From Gorsachius magnificus (taxonomy: Eukaryota > Chordata > Aves > Pelecaniformes > Ardeidae): a stretch of DNA of 64,000 bases. Within the stretch, counting starts at the first letter, position 1. Each line of letters begins with the position of its first letter. The position numbers were made by a program, and so were the translations under genes. Positions 15,201 to 27,000 of the stretch are shown here, one piece after another. The stretch covers positions 83,100,765 to 83,164,764 of the forward strand of contig CM067081.1 of the NCBI GenBank assembly GCA_034008185.1, in the 5' to 3' direction. The notes under the pieces were generated by a model. It ran no database searches. It saw only the letters and a program-made list of their open reading frames with translations, and had not been told where the DNA came from.

Positions 15201-15289
15201 GGAGTAGATAATTAAAAACCAAGGAGAAGATAAAAATAAAATTAGTGGCATGATTATTAAAGAACGTATTTGATAATAAAAAGACTGTG
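3223..15289. other. Single-copy AT-rich sequence, no gene found
   Basis: This is a long AT-rich stretch with many short A/T runs and no open frame longer than about 130 codons. I see no transposon terminus, tRNA-like box pair or coding domain. Two small local structures are listed separately or noted here: a 24-bp imperfect duplication at 4497-4544 and a GC-richer patch at about 7930-8130. The region could be intergenic or intronic, and the sequence alone does not decide which. Confidence 0.55.
4497..4544 (+). repeat. Two-copy 24-bp imperfect tandem repeat
   Basis: Two adjacent 24-nt units (4497-4520 and 4521-4544) share their first 17 positions with two mismatches around a common ACCAAG core and an ATCTCTG end. 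They diverge in the last seven positions. The period is a multiple of three, so the minus-strand frame reads as a short repeated peptide, but nothing else suggests coding. Confidence 0.6.
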
Positions 15290-16015
15290 TGTGAGGTGGC
15301 TGTCAGATGCCCCCAAAGCTGTCCCTCCCCACAGGCTGATCCAGCCCAGCTCCCCCAGCCTCTCCTCCCAGGGCAAGTGTTCCAGCCCCACTGCCTTAGG
15401 CTCTCTTCCCTGAGCTCCCTCCAGTTTTTCCATGTCTTTCCTGCACTGGGGGCCCAAAACCAGATGCAGTACTCTAGGAGTGGTCTTACAAGTGTTGCTC
15501 AGAGGAAATAAATTGCTTCCTTTATCTATTGAATATAATTCTGTTTATACAGCCAAGGATGCTGTTAGCCTTCATCGCTGCCAGGGCTCCCTGCTGGATC
15601 ATGTTTGGCCTGCAAGTCACCAGAACACTCAGGTCCTATCCAGAAAAGCCACTCCCTGGCCTAGCCCACACCAATGCATGGGGTTAGCCCATGCCAAGTG
15701 CAGGGCTCTGCATTTGTCCTGGCTGAACATCATAAGGCTTCTGCTGGCCTGGGCTCCTCTGGATGGCCACCCTGTCCTCAAGCATATTGGCTGGTCCCAC
15801 CAATCTGACTTCATCACTAGACTCGCTGAGGATGCACTCTGACATGTCCTCCAGGTAACTGATAAATGTATTAAACATCATCAATAGGTCCCAGGACAGA
15901 CCCCTGAGGAACTCCACTTGTAACCTCTCTCCAGGTAGAGCATAAACCATTAACCACCATCCTCCGAGCCCAACCATGCAACCAGTTCTTTAAACATCTA
16001 GTAATCTGCTCAATT
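15290..16015 (-). mobile_element. Old CR1 LINE fragment (reverse transcriptase part)
   Basis: On the minus strand this stretch translates, in shifting frames, into pieces typical of the CR1 ORF2 reverse transcriptase. From the high-coordinate end come a degraded NWLxGWARR-like segment, a segment before [10 protein letters not shown], an NTFISYLED segment and then a decayed ADD region. Near the low-coordinate end lies a C-terminal KDMEKLE...GLEHLPWEERLGELG segment. The plus strand shows the familiar reverse complement (for example CCCCTGAGGAACTCCACTTG). There are many stops and indels, and the 3' UTR and octamer tail are missing at the low-coordinate end. It is therefore truncated at both ends and older than the other two CR1 copies. 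Boundaries are approximate. Confidence 0.85.
15290..16015 (-). pseudogene. Decayed CR1 ORF2 (RT) remnant
   Basis: This is the coding remnant inside the old CR1 fragment. In an intact element ORF2 encodes an endonuclease and reverse transcriptase used for target-primed reverse transcription. Only the middle to C-terminal RT part is present. The frame breaks several times, and the longest uninterrupted minus-strand pieces are about 97 codons (15684-15977) and 66 codons (15257-15457). The aspartate pair of the catalytic motif is not preserved in a readable form: the matching position reads as SSDEV. No protein is expected. Confidence 0.75.
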
Positions 16016-18071
16016 ACTGCTGTTATAATTACTATCCTCTTCAACAAATCACCTCCCTCTGTGATTTCAGGACCACCACTGCAGATCTGAATGACAAAAA
16101 TTAAGGTTTGCCATTACTTTTTTACTACTAGTGACACCCCATAAAAAACACAGCTGGACTGTTGGAGACTGAACGGTAACTTATTCTCCCTTCCGCAGCA
16201 GACCCATTCACCCACCTTTCTTTGCTGAATTCTCATCGATATAGCTCACTGATGCATTTTTGCCAGAAGTAAAGCCAGTTTAAGACATCCTTGCCTCCTT
16301 TCCTTCTGCCTCTTAACTTCATTACGGTGACTTGCTGCCCCTTGGCTGTGCTGGTACTGCTCTTGGGACCGACTGAGGGGGTAGTAACAGTAGCGTGGAG
16401 ATGGGACCTAGAATGAATGTGAGACAGAAAGGTGGAAATGTCTGAAACTGGCAATCCACAAAAGAAAAACATATCATTGAATACTACATACTAGCCTTAC
16501 TCCTGGCTTACCTGAAACAAAACCAACACAGTGTCTATAAGGTGATTTTCAGCTCCCAGGATTGTTTTCAAAATCTCGCCTCATGACAGTAACAGTAAAT
16601 ATGAAACGCCATCCTGAATTATTCTCTTCTCTGTAGCATCCCTCCAGTAGCATTCAGGTCAGAATGTAATACAAGCACTGGAAAGCTCTCCAAGTTTGAG
16701 CTAATTTTCACAGAAAACTCCCCAAACCAAATGTTATTCAAGCTCCTGAACGGGACATTGAATAATGAAGCTGGTGAGCACACAAAAAAAGCATGACATC
16801 ATCCTAACACTTGTATTTGTTCAACTCTCTCTGAGGCAACATTTGTGCTTTTTCAATAGTAAGGATACCATGGCTCTCAGGAGGGACAGAAGCTGTTTTC
16901 TCAGCAACCAGCAACTGAGGTTCAATTCTACTCTTCAGAAGTGCCCTTTCAGTTCCTGATGGCAATTATGTGCCAAAGGGGCCCTGCAGGCCTTTTTGGA
17001 GATTGTCACTGGTGTTCTACAAATGTTGGGGGTATTTCCTTTCCCTGAAATGCCTTTTTCCATTTCTTGAAACTGCTAAATCATCTCTTTCAGCAATGAT
17101 TTATACCTAGAGCTCATAAAATTATTCTGAGTCACAAACCACTTTCCATCTCATTGGACCAAATTGGACCCAGGAGGAATGATCAAATACTGTGGCTATG
17201 CTTTCTGCAGAAAAGTCTAAGACAAAGAGTTAATATTACACTTTTTTCTCAAGCAGTCTGTTCCCCTATATCCCTACAACATTTTCAGCTGAAGGCCTCT
17301 TGGGGTTGAAGTTAAAGAAGCAAGGGTTGTCTACCTGAACGGCTCTTTCAGATGGCTCAAGGGGACAGTCTCAAGGCCATCCTTTTTATTTTAATTATAT
17401 ACACATTTTTGATCAAAATGTAACTTTCATTAATGTGTGTTAGTGAACTGATGATGACCTTTCTTGAGGATAAAGAGAGTTAGAGGAGACATTGTTCATT
17501 TGAGAAATTACGAGCCCTCAACTCTTGTTCCTTTGTCCTAAGTACATGCATTTGTGGCCGGAAGGGTTTATTCATGGCCTGAATCTAAAGTTTGTTGTAA
17601 GAGAGACCTGTTGCAATGGTAAAATATGGCAATGAAGAGACTCCTAAGTAATGGAAAGATCAGAATCAGAGATGACTGAAGATAAATTAGATTAAGCTGG
17701 ATGTGAATAGATGTTCTTTCTGTACAAAAGCATGCATCATTTTCCTTACAATAATTCTCAGGATATAATGGGTAATTCAACCATTTTCTAGTGATGTGGA
17801 AATGTACTGCTTTATGCATACAAAGAGAATACAGTTTTGTGTGTCCAGGGAGCTGCTGAATACCTTTTGTGTACTACTCCAAATGCTAGAGATGGAAACA
17901 GAAATACCACACCGAAAATGTGTGCAAAGGAACTTTGCTCAGTCACAACTACTGGGCAACATGCAATATGCTTGCACAGTCAAACTGCTTGACAAGAGTC
18001 AAGTATCACTACTGTAGATGAGCCATTAACTTCCTTAACACTTAAATCTGTGATCCCATGCGTCCTTTATT

Positions 18072-18110
18072 GGAGAGGAGAAGGAGAAGGAGAAGGAGAG
18101 GAGAGGAGAA
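18072..18110 (+). repeat. GA-rich microsatellite (GGAGAA-like)
   Basis: This is an almost pure purine run built from GGAGAA and GGAGA units. It is polypurine/polypyrimidine and likely to vary in length. Confidence 0.85.
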
Positions 18111-18519
18111 TGCAGATTTAACATTAACATCCTACCTACCCTTTGTTGCACACCCATGGTAAGGACCAGAACACGGTCCTTACCCATATCGTAGGGTGAA
18201 CTGATGAAAGAATGAGTTGGAAAGAAACAAAAGAATATCTCAGATAATTCAGATTCCTTAAAAAAAAAAGCAAGAACAATATACTGCTCAATTAAGGGGT
18301 GCATCACACATGTAAGTACTACAAGAAGCAATTATGAAGAGCTAGGAAAGTGCTTCCAGATATAACAATCGTTTATTAAAGTCCATCTGTTGGTAAACCA
18401 GCAAGAGGGAGTGTCAATATGTGCATAGAGAAAGTGGTTAAAAGATAAACAGGATGTGATGGAGGAGGTGAATAATCTAGAAGAGTCATAGCAATGCAGA
18501 GTTCCATTAGTTAGCTTTT

Positions 18520-18524
18520 CTGGT
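18520..18524 (+). repeat. Target site duplication, left copy (CTGGT)
   Basis: CTGGT immediately precedes the TG of the solo LTR and recurs exactly at 19066-19070 directly after the LTR. A 5-bp duplication is the staggered-cut footprint left by a retroviral-type integrase. Confidence 0.85.
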
Positions 18525-18774
18525 TGTCCTTGTTTCAGCTGGGATAGTTAATTTTCTTCCTAGTAGCTGGCATAGTGCTGTGTTTTGGATTTAGCATGAG
18601 AAGAATGTTGATAACACACTGATGTTTTAGTTGTTGCTAAGTAGTGCTTACACTAAGTTAAGGACTTTTCAACTTCCCCTGCTCTGCCAAGGGCACAGGG
18701 AGGAGGCACAGCCAGGACAGCTGACCCCAACTGGCCAAAGGGCTGTTTCATGCCATATGATGTCATGCTCAGCA

Positions 18775-18780
18775 CATAAA
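18775..18780 (+). promoter_or_regulatory. TATA-like box in the solo LTR
   Basis: CATAAA lies at the expected U3/R position, upstream of a G-rich stretch and roughly 155 bp before the degenerate polyadenylation signal. It is a candidate LTR core promoter by position and family comparison. Whether it is active cannot be seen from sequence. Confidence 0.4.
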
Positions 18781-18872
18781 CTGGGGGGCCAGTGACTGCT
18801 GCTCAGGGACAGGATGGGCATCAGTCGGTGGGTGGTGAGCGATTGCATTGTGCATCACTTGTTTTGTACATT

Positions 18873-18911
18873 CTATTATTATTGTTGTTGTTGTTATTAT
18901 TATTGTTATTT
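18873..18911 (+). repeat. TTG/TTA microsatellite inside the LTR
   Basis: This is a run of ATT and GTT triplets within the solo LTR. It probably expanded after insertion or is a length-variable part of the family. Confidence 0.85.
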
Positions 18912-19065
18912 TCCCTTCCTTTCTGTTCTATTAAGCTGTCTCTATCTCAAACCATGAATTTTACTTTTTTTTTTTCCCAGTTCTCTCTCCCATCCTACTG
19001 GGAAGGGCTGGGGGGGAGCAAACGGCTGTATGGTGTTTAGCTGCCTGCTGGGTTAAACCACAAGA

Positions 19066-19070
19066 CTGGT
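19066..19070 (+). repeat. Target site duplication, right copy (CTGGT)
   Basis: This is an exact match to 18520-18524. It fixes the right boundary of the LTR at 19065. Confidence 0.85.
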
Positions 19071-22000
19071 ACAGCAGCTGTATTTTGCTTACTGCCAGTT
19101 GCTGTATCCCTCTCCAGACCAAACTTGTCCCTGATATTTAACTGTAAGGCTTGTAAAGCATAATTAGTGTTTATTAACTGAATGACAAAAAGGGGAACAA
19201 ATTAGAAATCTAAGGTCTCAGCGGCCCACTGAGGATAGGAGGCCTGATAACATGGGCTATGCTCCTACATCAGGTGATGCATGTATGGATATATAGCTCT
19301 ATAGATCCTTTCCCCTGCTAACGTCATATAGACTGAGGGGATGTCCCCCAGGTCTTCCTGACGAAGCCCTAAATGCCCAAGCACACCTGCAGTAACACTT
19401 GACTTTTCCAAATTCTCAGAGGATAACAGCATGGAAACTGCTACCTGCCATGACTGGGTAGGCTATGCCATTACTGCCCATTGGAGAAAAAGGGGGATCT
19501 TCATTGTTCACCCAAACAGCCTTCAGAGAGTCACATTAGCATTCATGATCGCCACATTTGCAGCTTTTGTTATCTAATACGCACCAGCCCCAATGCATGG
19601 TCTTTCTCAAGTGTCTTCATTCTTGTCTATGCTACCCCCTATACATAAAATGTGCCCTCTTCCTCTGCCCCACAACAGTCAGTGGATGTCTTGGGGGGGG
19701 GGGGGAGTTGAGCTCTCCACAGGTTTCAATTCTTTTCCCACCAGCCTTGGCCAACTTTCTTATGGCACCATTAAAAGAATAATCCTCATCACCCATGCTT
19801 ACAGGCCCAGAACTGTCTTTTTGTGCCTTTAATCCCTGTCTTAGCCCTGTCTTATTCAGTTCTCAGTCATCATCTGTGTCAAAAAAATGTTTAATTTTCC
19901 TCTCCTCTCCTTCCACAGGTTACATCATTCTAAAAGTTATCAGAAGAATGTCAGCTATCTTCAATTAAGATAAAACCTATCATCATGGTCACATCTTGTT
20001 GCTGAAGGAGGTATCAAGGCTTAATGGAGATGGATGCTCTCATCTCTTCCCTTCTCCTGTTTTCTGCTGTTCTACATTTTGTCAAAATCCATCTCTCTTC
20101 TGGCTTTATGGTGTCCCAGTGATGCTACTTTGGCATGTTGATTATCCTGGCTGGGAACTGCACCTGCATCCTTTCTGGTTTTAGAGAGACAAGACGCAAG
20201 GAAAACGGTTTTCATAAAGCAGTACTTACATCTGGGTCTTGGCTGCTTACAACAGCAGCAGCAAATATCTATCACCAGCACTTTAAAGTGAGTGTGCTGC
20301 CTCAGATGAAATGTTGAAAGATTGTCTAGAACTCAATAAATCCACTACATTAACAGTAAACTATTCTAGTAATTAAAAGCATTTCCAGAGATGAAAGACT
20401 ACAGAAAATGTCTTCTACCAAGTCAATTTTCATTCTTTTCCACTTTGATTCAGCTGACTGTAGCTAAAATAAAGATATAAAAGGTGGACATAGAGGGGAA
20501 GATGAGATAAGTCAAGAAAGAAGTCACTGGTAATGGATCAATTCTTCACTGACCATTTGTAACTCATCAGTATTTATTACTCATTTTATAAAACTGATCT
20601 TCCAGCTCCAGTTCCAAAGCTACAAGTCTGATTTTCACTCTAAAGATTTCTGAAAACTGCAGTATAAAAGTTTATCTTCACCACTAAAAAGGTAACTAAC
20701 ACAGCTGTCCCAAGATAGAAATGCAGTGAAGTCAAGGCAATTTTGGTTTTAGCATTGGGGCAAACTTGCCAAGGTAGGCTTCAGGCAGGAGCATAGAGCT
20801 GGTCTTGTTGTGATAAATGTCTTCACTCCGCTTTTATACCATGGTAGATCACACACGTTAGTTTATCATATGGACTAAAAAGAAAAATATAAAAAAGATG
20901 GGGAAAAAAAGAAAGAATAATTTATAGCTGAGGAGCCCTAAGGAGCAGCATCACGAATGGATTCTCGCTTAACTTACTGGTGGTTTTCCACTACTCCTTG
21001 CCTCCGTTAATTTATTTTCCATCCATGGGCTATCAGAGTGCATCCAGGGAGCTACATGTGCCTAGATCTACCCTAGCAGTCCAGTAACAGTAAAACTGTT
21101 AATAATGTGTTCCTTTTTTCCATGTTTCTGAGTGACCTATGACGTTTGGCAACTCTCTATTCATGATTCACAAAAAAAATCTACCCAAGGAAAAGCTATT
21201 ACCCTTCTTCTTGCTTCATAACGTGTCTTAGAGTTTCTTTTATCATGATGCTTCTGCACAGTTTTCTGTGGGGGTGGGGAGGGTGGGAAAGTCTGTCTGA
21301 ATGCCTTATGTTTGCTGAGAGATCGGTAGAGCATGCCAAGATTTTACAGGGGTGAAAACATTCCAGGAAGTTGTTATTTAACAATTCCCAAGGAAATTAG
21401 CTCACAGAATACAAAAATAATCCTTAAGTAAATGAAAGTAAACAAAGTAATGAATGCCAAGGGGCATGTCATTTTGCTTTTATTTTCTATTTCTGCTATA
21501 CCAACACAAAAAGCATCATCAGTTCTCATCCTCTGTCCCATATGAATGCAGAACTGTGCAGGTTGCTCTGAAAAACCTCAAATCTGAGCTGTAAACATGG
21601 AGCCTCACAGCTCCCACAACTGTTTCTTAAACAGTTGGAAACCATTGTTGCTTTTCATCGTAGTGTTACTGCAGTTCCACATGAACTTGGTCTCTATCAT
21701 TTAAAATTGCACTCCCAGTTTCATTATGATGCTGAAGCAGGGAGTTTCTTACGGTGTTTTATTCAAAGCTCCTTTGACAACTATTTTGGGTTCACCAAGG
21801 GGATATTCCTCTCTTTAGCTTAAGGTTCTGTTGCAAGTTCACGGAGCAAACAGTTGAGGCACTTAAAAATCCAACACTTCACACTCCTTGTTATTGCCTA
21901 TCGAGTCAAGGCAACGCCTCCATGAAAGAATCAACAATACTGGACACATACCCTTGCTGCAAGGGCAGCTCAGATACCCCATTTCATGGTCTGGTCTGCT

Positions 22001-25000
22001 TTCATCAGCAGTTTAAACTAATCCACCTGAATGTGAATTGCTGCACCTGCCGTGTGGTCTCCACTGGCTCCCTAAGTGTGCATTGGGAAACTGGGAACTG
22101 TAACACTGGAAAACACCCTGGAAAAAGCTGCTAGAAATCATCCTTTATGTTGGTAGCACGGCTGTAAGATCCAGAGCAGAGGGTTGGGACTGTTCCACCT
22201 TGTCCTGCAGCATGTCCCGACCTGGCCATCCTAGCATCATGGTCTTGCACTGGTATAACTGCCTCCCTGCCTGACCCTGTACGTATTTTACAGCCTCCTC
22301 TTGCCATGGACTTGGTTAAGTTAGGGAAAACCTCAGTGCAGTTTCTTCCAAGAAAGCAAATACAGGAAGGTCCTAGAAACTGTGGGTTGTTTTTTCACAT
22401 GTTCTCATGGCAATCCCCATGTGGGAATTCAGCTGGCCAGAGACGTCCACACAGCCTCTTGCTAAGCTGCAGGCTGTGAGATGAGTGGGCAGGGCTCTCT
22501 TGCCTCCATGCATGGAGAGCCCCAGTGGGGACAGCAGTCACAGCATAAGGGACCAGTTCATCCCAGGACGCTGCTGCCCCTGGCAGGAGTTGCACATCCA
22601 AACCGAGATGCAGCAGGAGGCAGGACTGGCACCAGCGCCTGAGGTGCTGCTAGGTCAGGGGCTGAAATCTGCTGCTGCGATACGGGAGAGTGCCACAGAC
22701 AGCATCCTGCTTTCCTCCTTTTCCCAAGAGATTAAAAAAATCATCTGATGCCTATTCCCTGTGATTCACTTGTTGAAATGCCTTTGTCAGTTCTCAGGAA
22801 AGAGAAACAAGATCACTAGAGCAAGGATTGCTCAATGGGGAAAAAAATTGCACCCAGGGGAAGTGGAGCTGGAAGAGAGAATGAAACCCTGTCACTGCTC
22901 TATCCTTCCTGCAGAGTTTTGTCCTGTCACATTTTAAAGAGTATAAAAGAGAAATGCCTGCTGTGGGAAAAGGGATGTAAGACAGCTACACTTCTCCATC
23001 TTGATTGCCTACCACACATGGGCGGACAGATGCTTCAAAACAATAGTGATATCGTTGTGTTAATAAGGCTCGTATCTCCTAAATACCCCTGAAATGGGTA
23101 ATTTATGAAAGTATAGAAACAGGGAGATGAGAAACTTTTCATTTGCTGTACTATAATGAGCTATCCGGGCTATGTGACTAGCTATATGATAGCAGCACTA
23201 CCCAAAAAAACAGTTTAAAGGTATTCAATGGCTTAGAAGAGCAACAGCAGCCATAGGTTGCCAGATGACACTTAGAACTCAACAACAATTTAAATGAAAC
23301 TATTTGGGAGGAAAATACAGATGCAGGAACACAAAGCAATGTTGTGACTACATTTTCAAATAGTATTGACAAATATCAAACTCTCTCCAAATCACACTGG
23401 AGTGTTTTGTTTCAGACGTTGTATTGTTCAGCCTGAAATTTTTCCCAATTTGTCCAAAAGATATTCACAGAAGTTATTTCAGTTCCTCCAGAATGTTTCT
23501 TATTTAATTTTTAGGCACTGTCAGTAAACCAGAAGAATTCATTTCTTGCACAGCTTGAGCCATAGACATCCTGTGAGGTGCCAAGTGAGAGCTATGGGTA
23601 TTCGGCATCTCACAGCACAAAGCCCTGCAAGTGTCACGTTTTTTTGAGTGCTTCCTTTTGGAAACTTGAGAGTTTCTCCTTGTGGTCACTGCTGGGAACA
23701 TGATAAAAGGCAAACAAATGTCTACAAATAAAAAATTACCAAGTCAGTATGAGTCTTTTCAAAGCTTTTAGGTTGGCCTCAGTAGAGTTGAGTAGAGTTG
23801 GAGGAGCTGGGCAGAGCCATTTGTGAGAAGTGAGAGACAGGGAGGAGGCTGTGAGGTACGTGCAAAAGCTCTGGGGAGAAGAAGGATGTCAGAGAAGGAG
23901 GAAAAAGAACTTCTCTGGGTGGTGGAGGAACTCGGACCACTATAGGTTTGTCATTAAACTCAGAACAAGCTTTTAATCCCAAATCAGTCTTGTGAGTTAT
24001 GGGTTTGCCTAGTTTTGTCTCAAACTCTCCTTCCTCTCTCCTAAGGATGCAAGCTGATCAGTTAATGAGGAGGTGGTTTCTCTGGCTAAGTAAGAGGCTA
24101 AAATTTCTAATTACCTCCATGCCCCATGTTAACTAACTTGGGCATTAACATTGATAAAATCCTGGCATGAACATCACTCAAGACAATTGCTCTCCCATGT
24201 AATCAAATGCTCTCAAATTACCCACAGACCAATGGTGTCTTCGTAAGGTAATTCTTTACCGTAACCTCCTCGTGCTTTGCCTCTCACCAGCTTTGGCTAG
24301 AAAAGGCATTACTGCTACGGAGCATGAAACCACAAGGACCTATGCAGCACCATCACTCAGCATGGGGAGGTTGCACTGTGCCACGCAGGTCAAAGCAAGC
24401 CGTGGTGGGTACCGCAGGGGGGCCAGGCAGGAGAGGAGCCCGGGAGAGCGGGAGGCTAGCCTCGGGCCAGTGCTGGCTCTCCAAACATGGTGAGGGAGAG
24501 GGAGGAAATATTTGAAATCAGCCAGCAAAATGAAGGCGTTGTAGAGCTGCGAAGAGATGTGTGCCCTGCACCCTTTAAATGGTCGCCAGTTTTCCTTTCC
24601 TGTTACATCCTCCTGAAAGCCAAGGCAGCTTTTTTTTCTGTGCTCAGCACATGCAGCCGAGGCCTCCTAGGGCTGTGTGGGCTCTGCACTTTCATGGGTA
24701 CACGCACATATGCATACACCTTTCATTTTCTACATTAATACTGTATAAAACTCACAATGCAGGATGCTGCTGAAAACCACCGCATCTCCTCCAGTGCAAG
24801 CAGCATATTCAGCCACCTTTACACACTTCTACTCCTGTTACCTTAGTAACAGCCCAAGGGAAATCCCGAGGTAATTAATCAAGCTGCTTAGCTGTTTAAG
24901 GTTTCTTACCAGGGAAGCTGCTGCCTAGCTTCTTTCTCATTGCTGGCAAAAACTCTGTGTTTAAAAAAGAAACGGCATGCATGCTGATTTAGGGAGCCTC

Positions 25001-27000
25001 TTTTGTCTGTTATATGGGGAGAGGAGCAAGTGCCCACATGTACCTTGTTAAGCCATTTATTTGGCATGTGTGTACATGCTTAGTAACTGATACTGCAAGT
25101 AATAGCTGAAGCATGAACCTCAAAGGATTTAGAGGTGCAGCTGGCAGGCTGGATTTCTTCAAACATTTCAATGATGTCCTTTCTAAGACACCATCCTGGT
25201 TTGTCCCTCCAGTACCACATTCAGAAATCACCTCCAGGTTGACTGATGCATAACGGAGTCAGTCTGTAAGAAACCACTGTGACCATTTAGTCTGAGTTCC
25301 CATACAGCCCATCCTATAGAAATTCACTGTTTTGTTTTCATTTGTGTGGTTTGTTTTTTTTATGCAGAAGGCAGTATTCTTCCTTTGTACACTAAAGAGC
25401 ATAACCGAGCCTGCTAGATTGAGGAGACCGTAAAGCCTGTCTTGCAGAAAGACATAACTGTTGATCCTTTCCTCTAAACGCTACATTCAGAGACAATTTG
25501 AGAAAACCCTATGGGATATGGACCGTCCCTCCTTTTACTATAGCAGCTAACATAATAATGTCAACCTTTTTTCCTGGTATGGATCCCTAAGGATTTTCCC
25601 TTGGAGTTGTGGTTCTGTGCAGTGACTGCAAACCAATTCACTTTCCTGAGTTACCTCCCAAGGTCATGCAGAGGAGCAGTCCATGTCCATCACAACAAAA
25701 GTGTGACTATGTCAGGTCACTAACTTTTCAGTATATCACTTTTCCTTTAAGAGGTACAGATCCAGAAACAACAACAAACACCCCAAAATCTTCAGAGGAA
25801 CTTGCATCTTGGATCATTTTTCCTTAGCAAGACTTTGCAGACCCTGTGCAAGAGACAGATCCCACCTGAGAGCCAGCACCTGGAGCTTAGGGCACCGACC
25901 AGGAAAGAGGACGATGGCAAGTCAAGCCCTTGCTCATCCTGAGCAAGCTCAATGCCTTAAGTTTCACCACTCAATATCCTCTCTCATTACTCTCAATGCA
26001 GTGATACCCACTTCAGGGTCTCTCCCTGGTGTCATGACAGCCTTTGAAAGCCTTGCTTTGTCTTTCTTTGAAGTCTCAGAAGTGCTCGGAGGAGGAGATA
26101 ACAGCAGCAGATGCCTTTCTGTGGCCTGTGCCATGCCAGAACGATGCTGTTTAACCTCATTTTGCTTGCTTTGCATGCTGATCCTTGACCGTACTGGCCC
26201 TCAGGCTGATCCGCATGCTCTGCTCTTTAAGGCTCAGAGATTTGCATCTGTTTCACCATCAGACACCATTTTATTTTTGTATTAGTCAATCCTGGAGTAG
26301 TAAAGCACTTTATGCCGGTTAGAGATAATTTCTAACATCAACAAAACTTAAGAAGTTTTTTCTAATAAAGCAATAGACATCTGAAAAAATAAGAGGCAAA
26401 GGCTACAAAGCAGGAAAAATATATACCAGTAAAATGGAGTTACCAGTTAAACTTAAACATTATAGTAGGTTTCTCCTAAGTGCTCAGGGTCTCAGCTGAT
26501 CTGGCGGATGGGCCGGCTGCCCTCTCTCTCCCATCTGTGTAGCGTTTTGAGCTCTCAAAACTCTCTCATGGCTTTCCTCTAACAAAAGTACAGCTCCTTA
26601 TACTAAATACCACTGTTGTGACTCTGTTTTCTCCTCACATTTTCTCAAAGATTAATTTCTGAAATACTAATGGTGAAAGCAAAACACAGCATATTTTCCT
26701 CCCCCCTAGGACTTTCTCTGCCTTTACACTGCTACGCTGCACCTGAACGGGCACATTTCTTCTGCTCTAACCAGTCTTCTTGCTGGTTATGACTTCTGTG
26801 GCACGGCTACAACCCTGTGGAAACATTATGTGAAGGGTTCATTTTACAAGCAAATTACGAATCTCTCGGGATAGGTTCCACCCCACTTAATTTTATCTGT
26901 ATTAAAGTTAGGTAGCTAGAGAGGAGACCTTAGTGACTGGGGCATAAGGGGCACCCACATTTCAGGTCCTTCAAGTCAGGTGAGATTAACCTTGCCAGTG
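19071..27000. other. Single-copy sequence, no gene found
   Basis: I find no defensible gene. Open frames are short and compositionally driven; the longest, 158 codons at 25809-26285 on the plus strand, shows no domain. Small GC-rich patches occur at about 22440-22700 and 24350-24500, neither long nor CpG-dense enough to call a CpG island. A 13-G homopolymer sits at 19693-19705. Confidence 0.55.
19693..19705 (+). repeat. Poly(G) run, 13 G
   Basis: Thirteen consecutive G residues. Runs of this kind are length-unstable and prone to sequencing error. Confidence 0.9.

Larger units (their letters stand above)
16016..18524. other. Single-copy sequence, no gene found
   Basis: There is no coding domain, transposon end or RNA gene that I can support. 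The sequence is AT-rich with ordinary short runs. A GA-rich microsatellite at 18072-18110 is the only distinct structure before the solo LTR. Confidence 0.55.
18525..19065 (+). mobile_element. Solo LTR of an avian endogenous retrovirus
   Basis: This 541-bp element begins with TGTCCTTGTTTCAGCTGGGA and ends with GGTTAAACCACAAGA, and it is bracketed by the exact 5-bp repeat CTGGT. I recognise the sequence type as an LTR common in neoavian genomes but will not commit to a family name. Visible promoter parts are a TATA-like CATAAA at about 18775-18780, then an ATTAAG at about 18930 where the family usually has an ATTAAA polyadenylation signal. A TTATTG-type simple repeat at 18873-18911 lies inside it. 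The plus orientation follows from that order. The terminal CA is mutated to GA. No gag, pol or env sequence flanks it, so the provirus was probably lost by recombination between its two LTRs. Confidence 0.88.

Noticed and set aside
25809..26285. 158-codon plus-strand open frame
   Set aside because: No domain or motif recognised, and no supporting splice or promoter signal.
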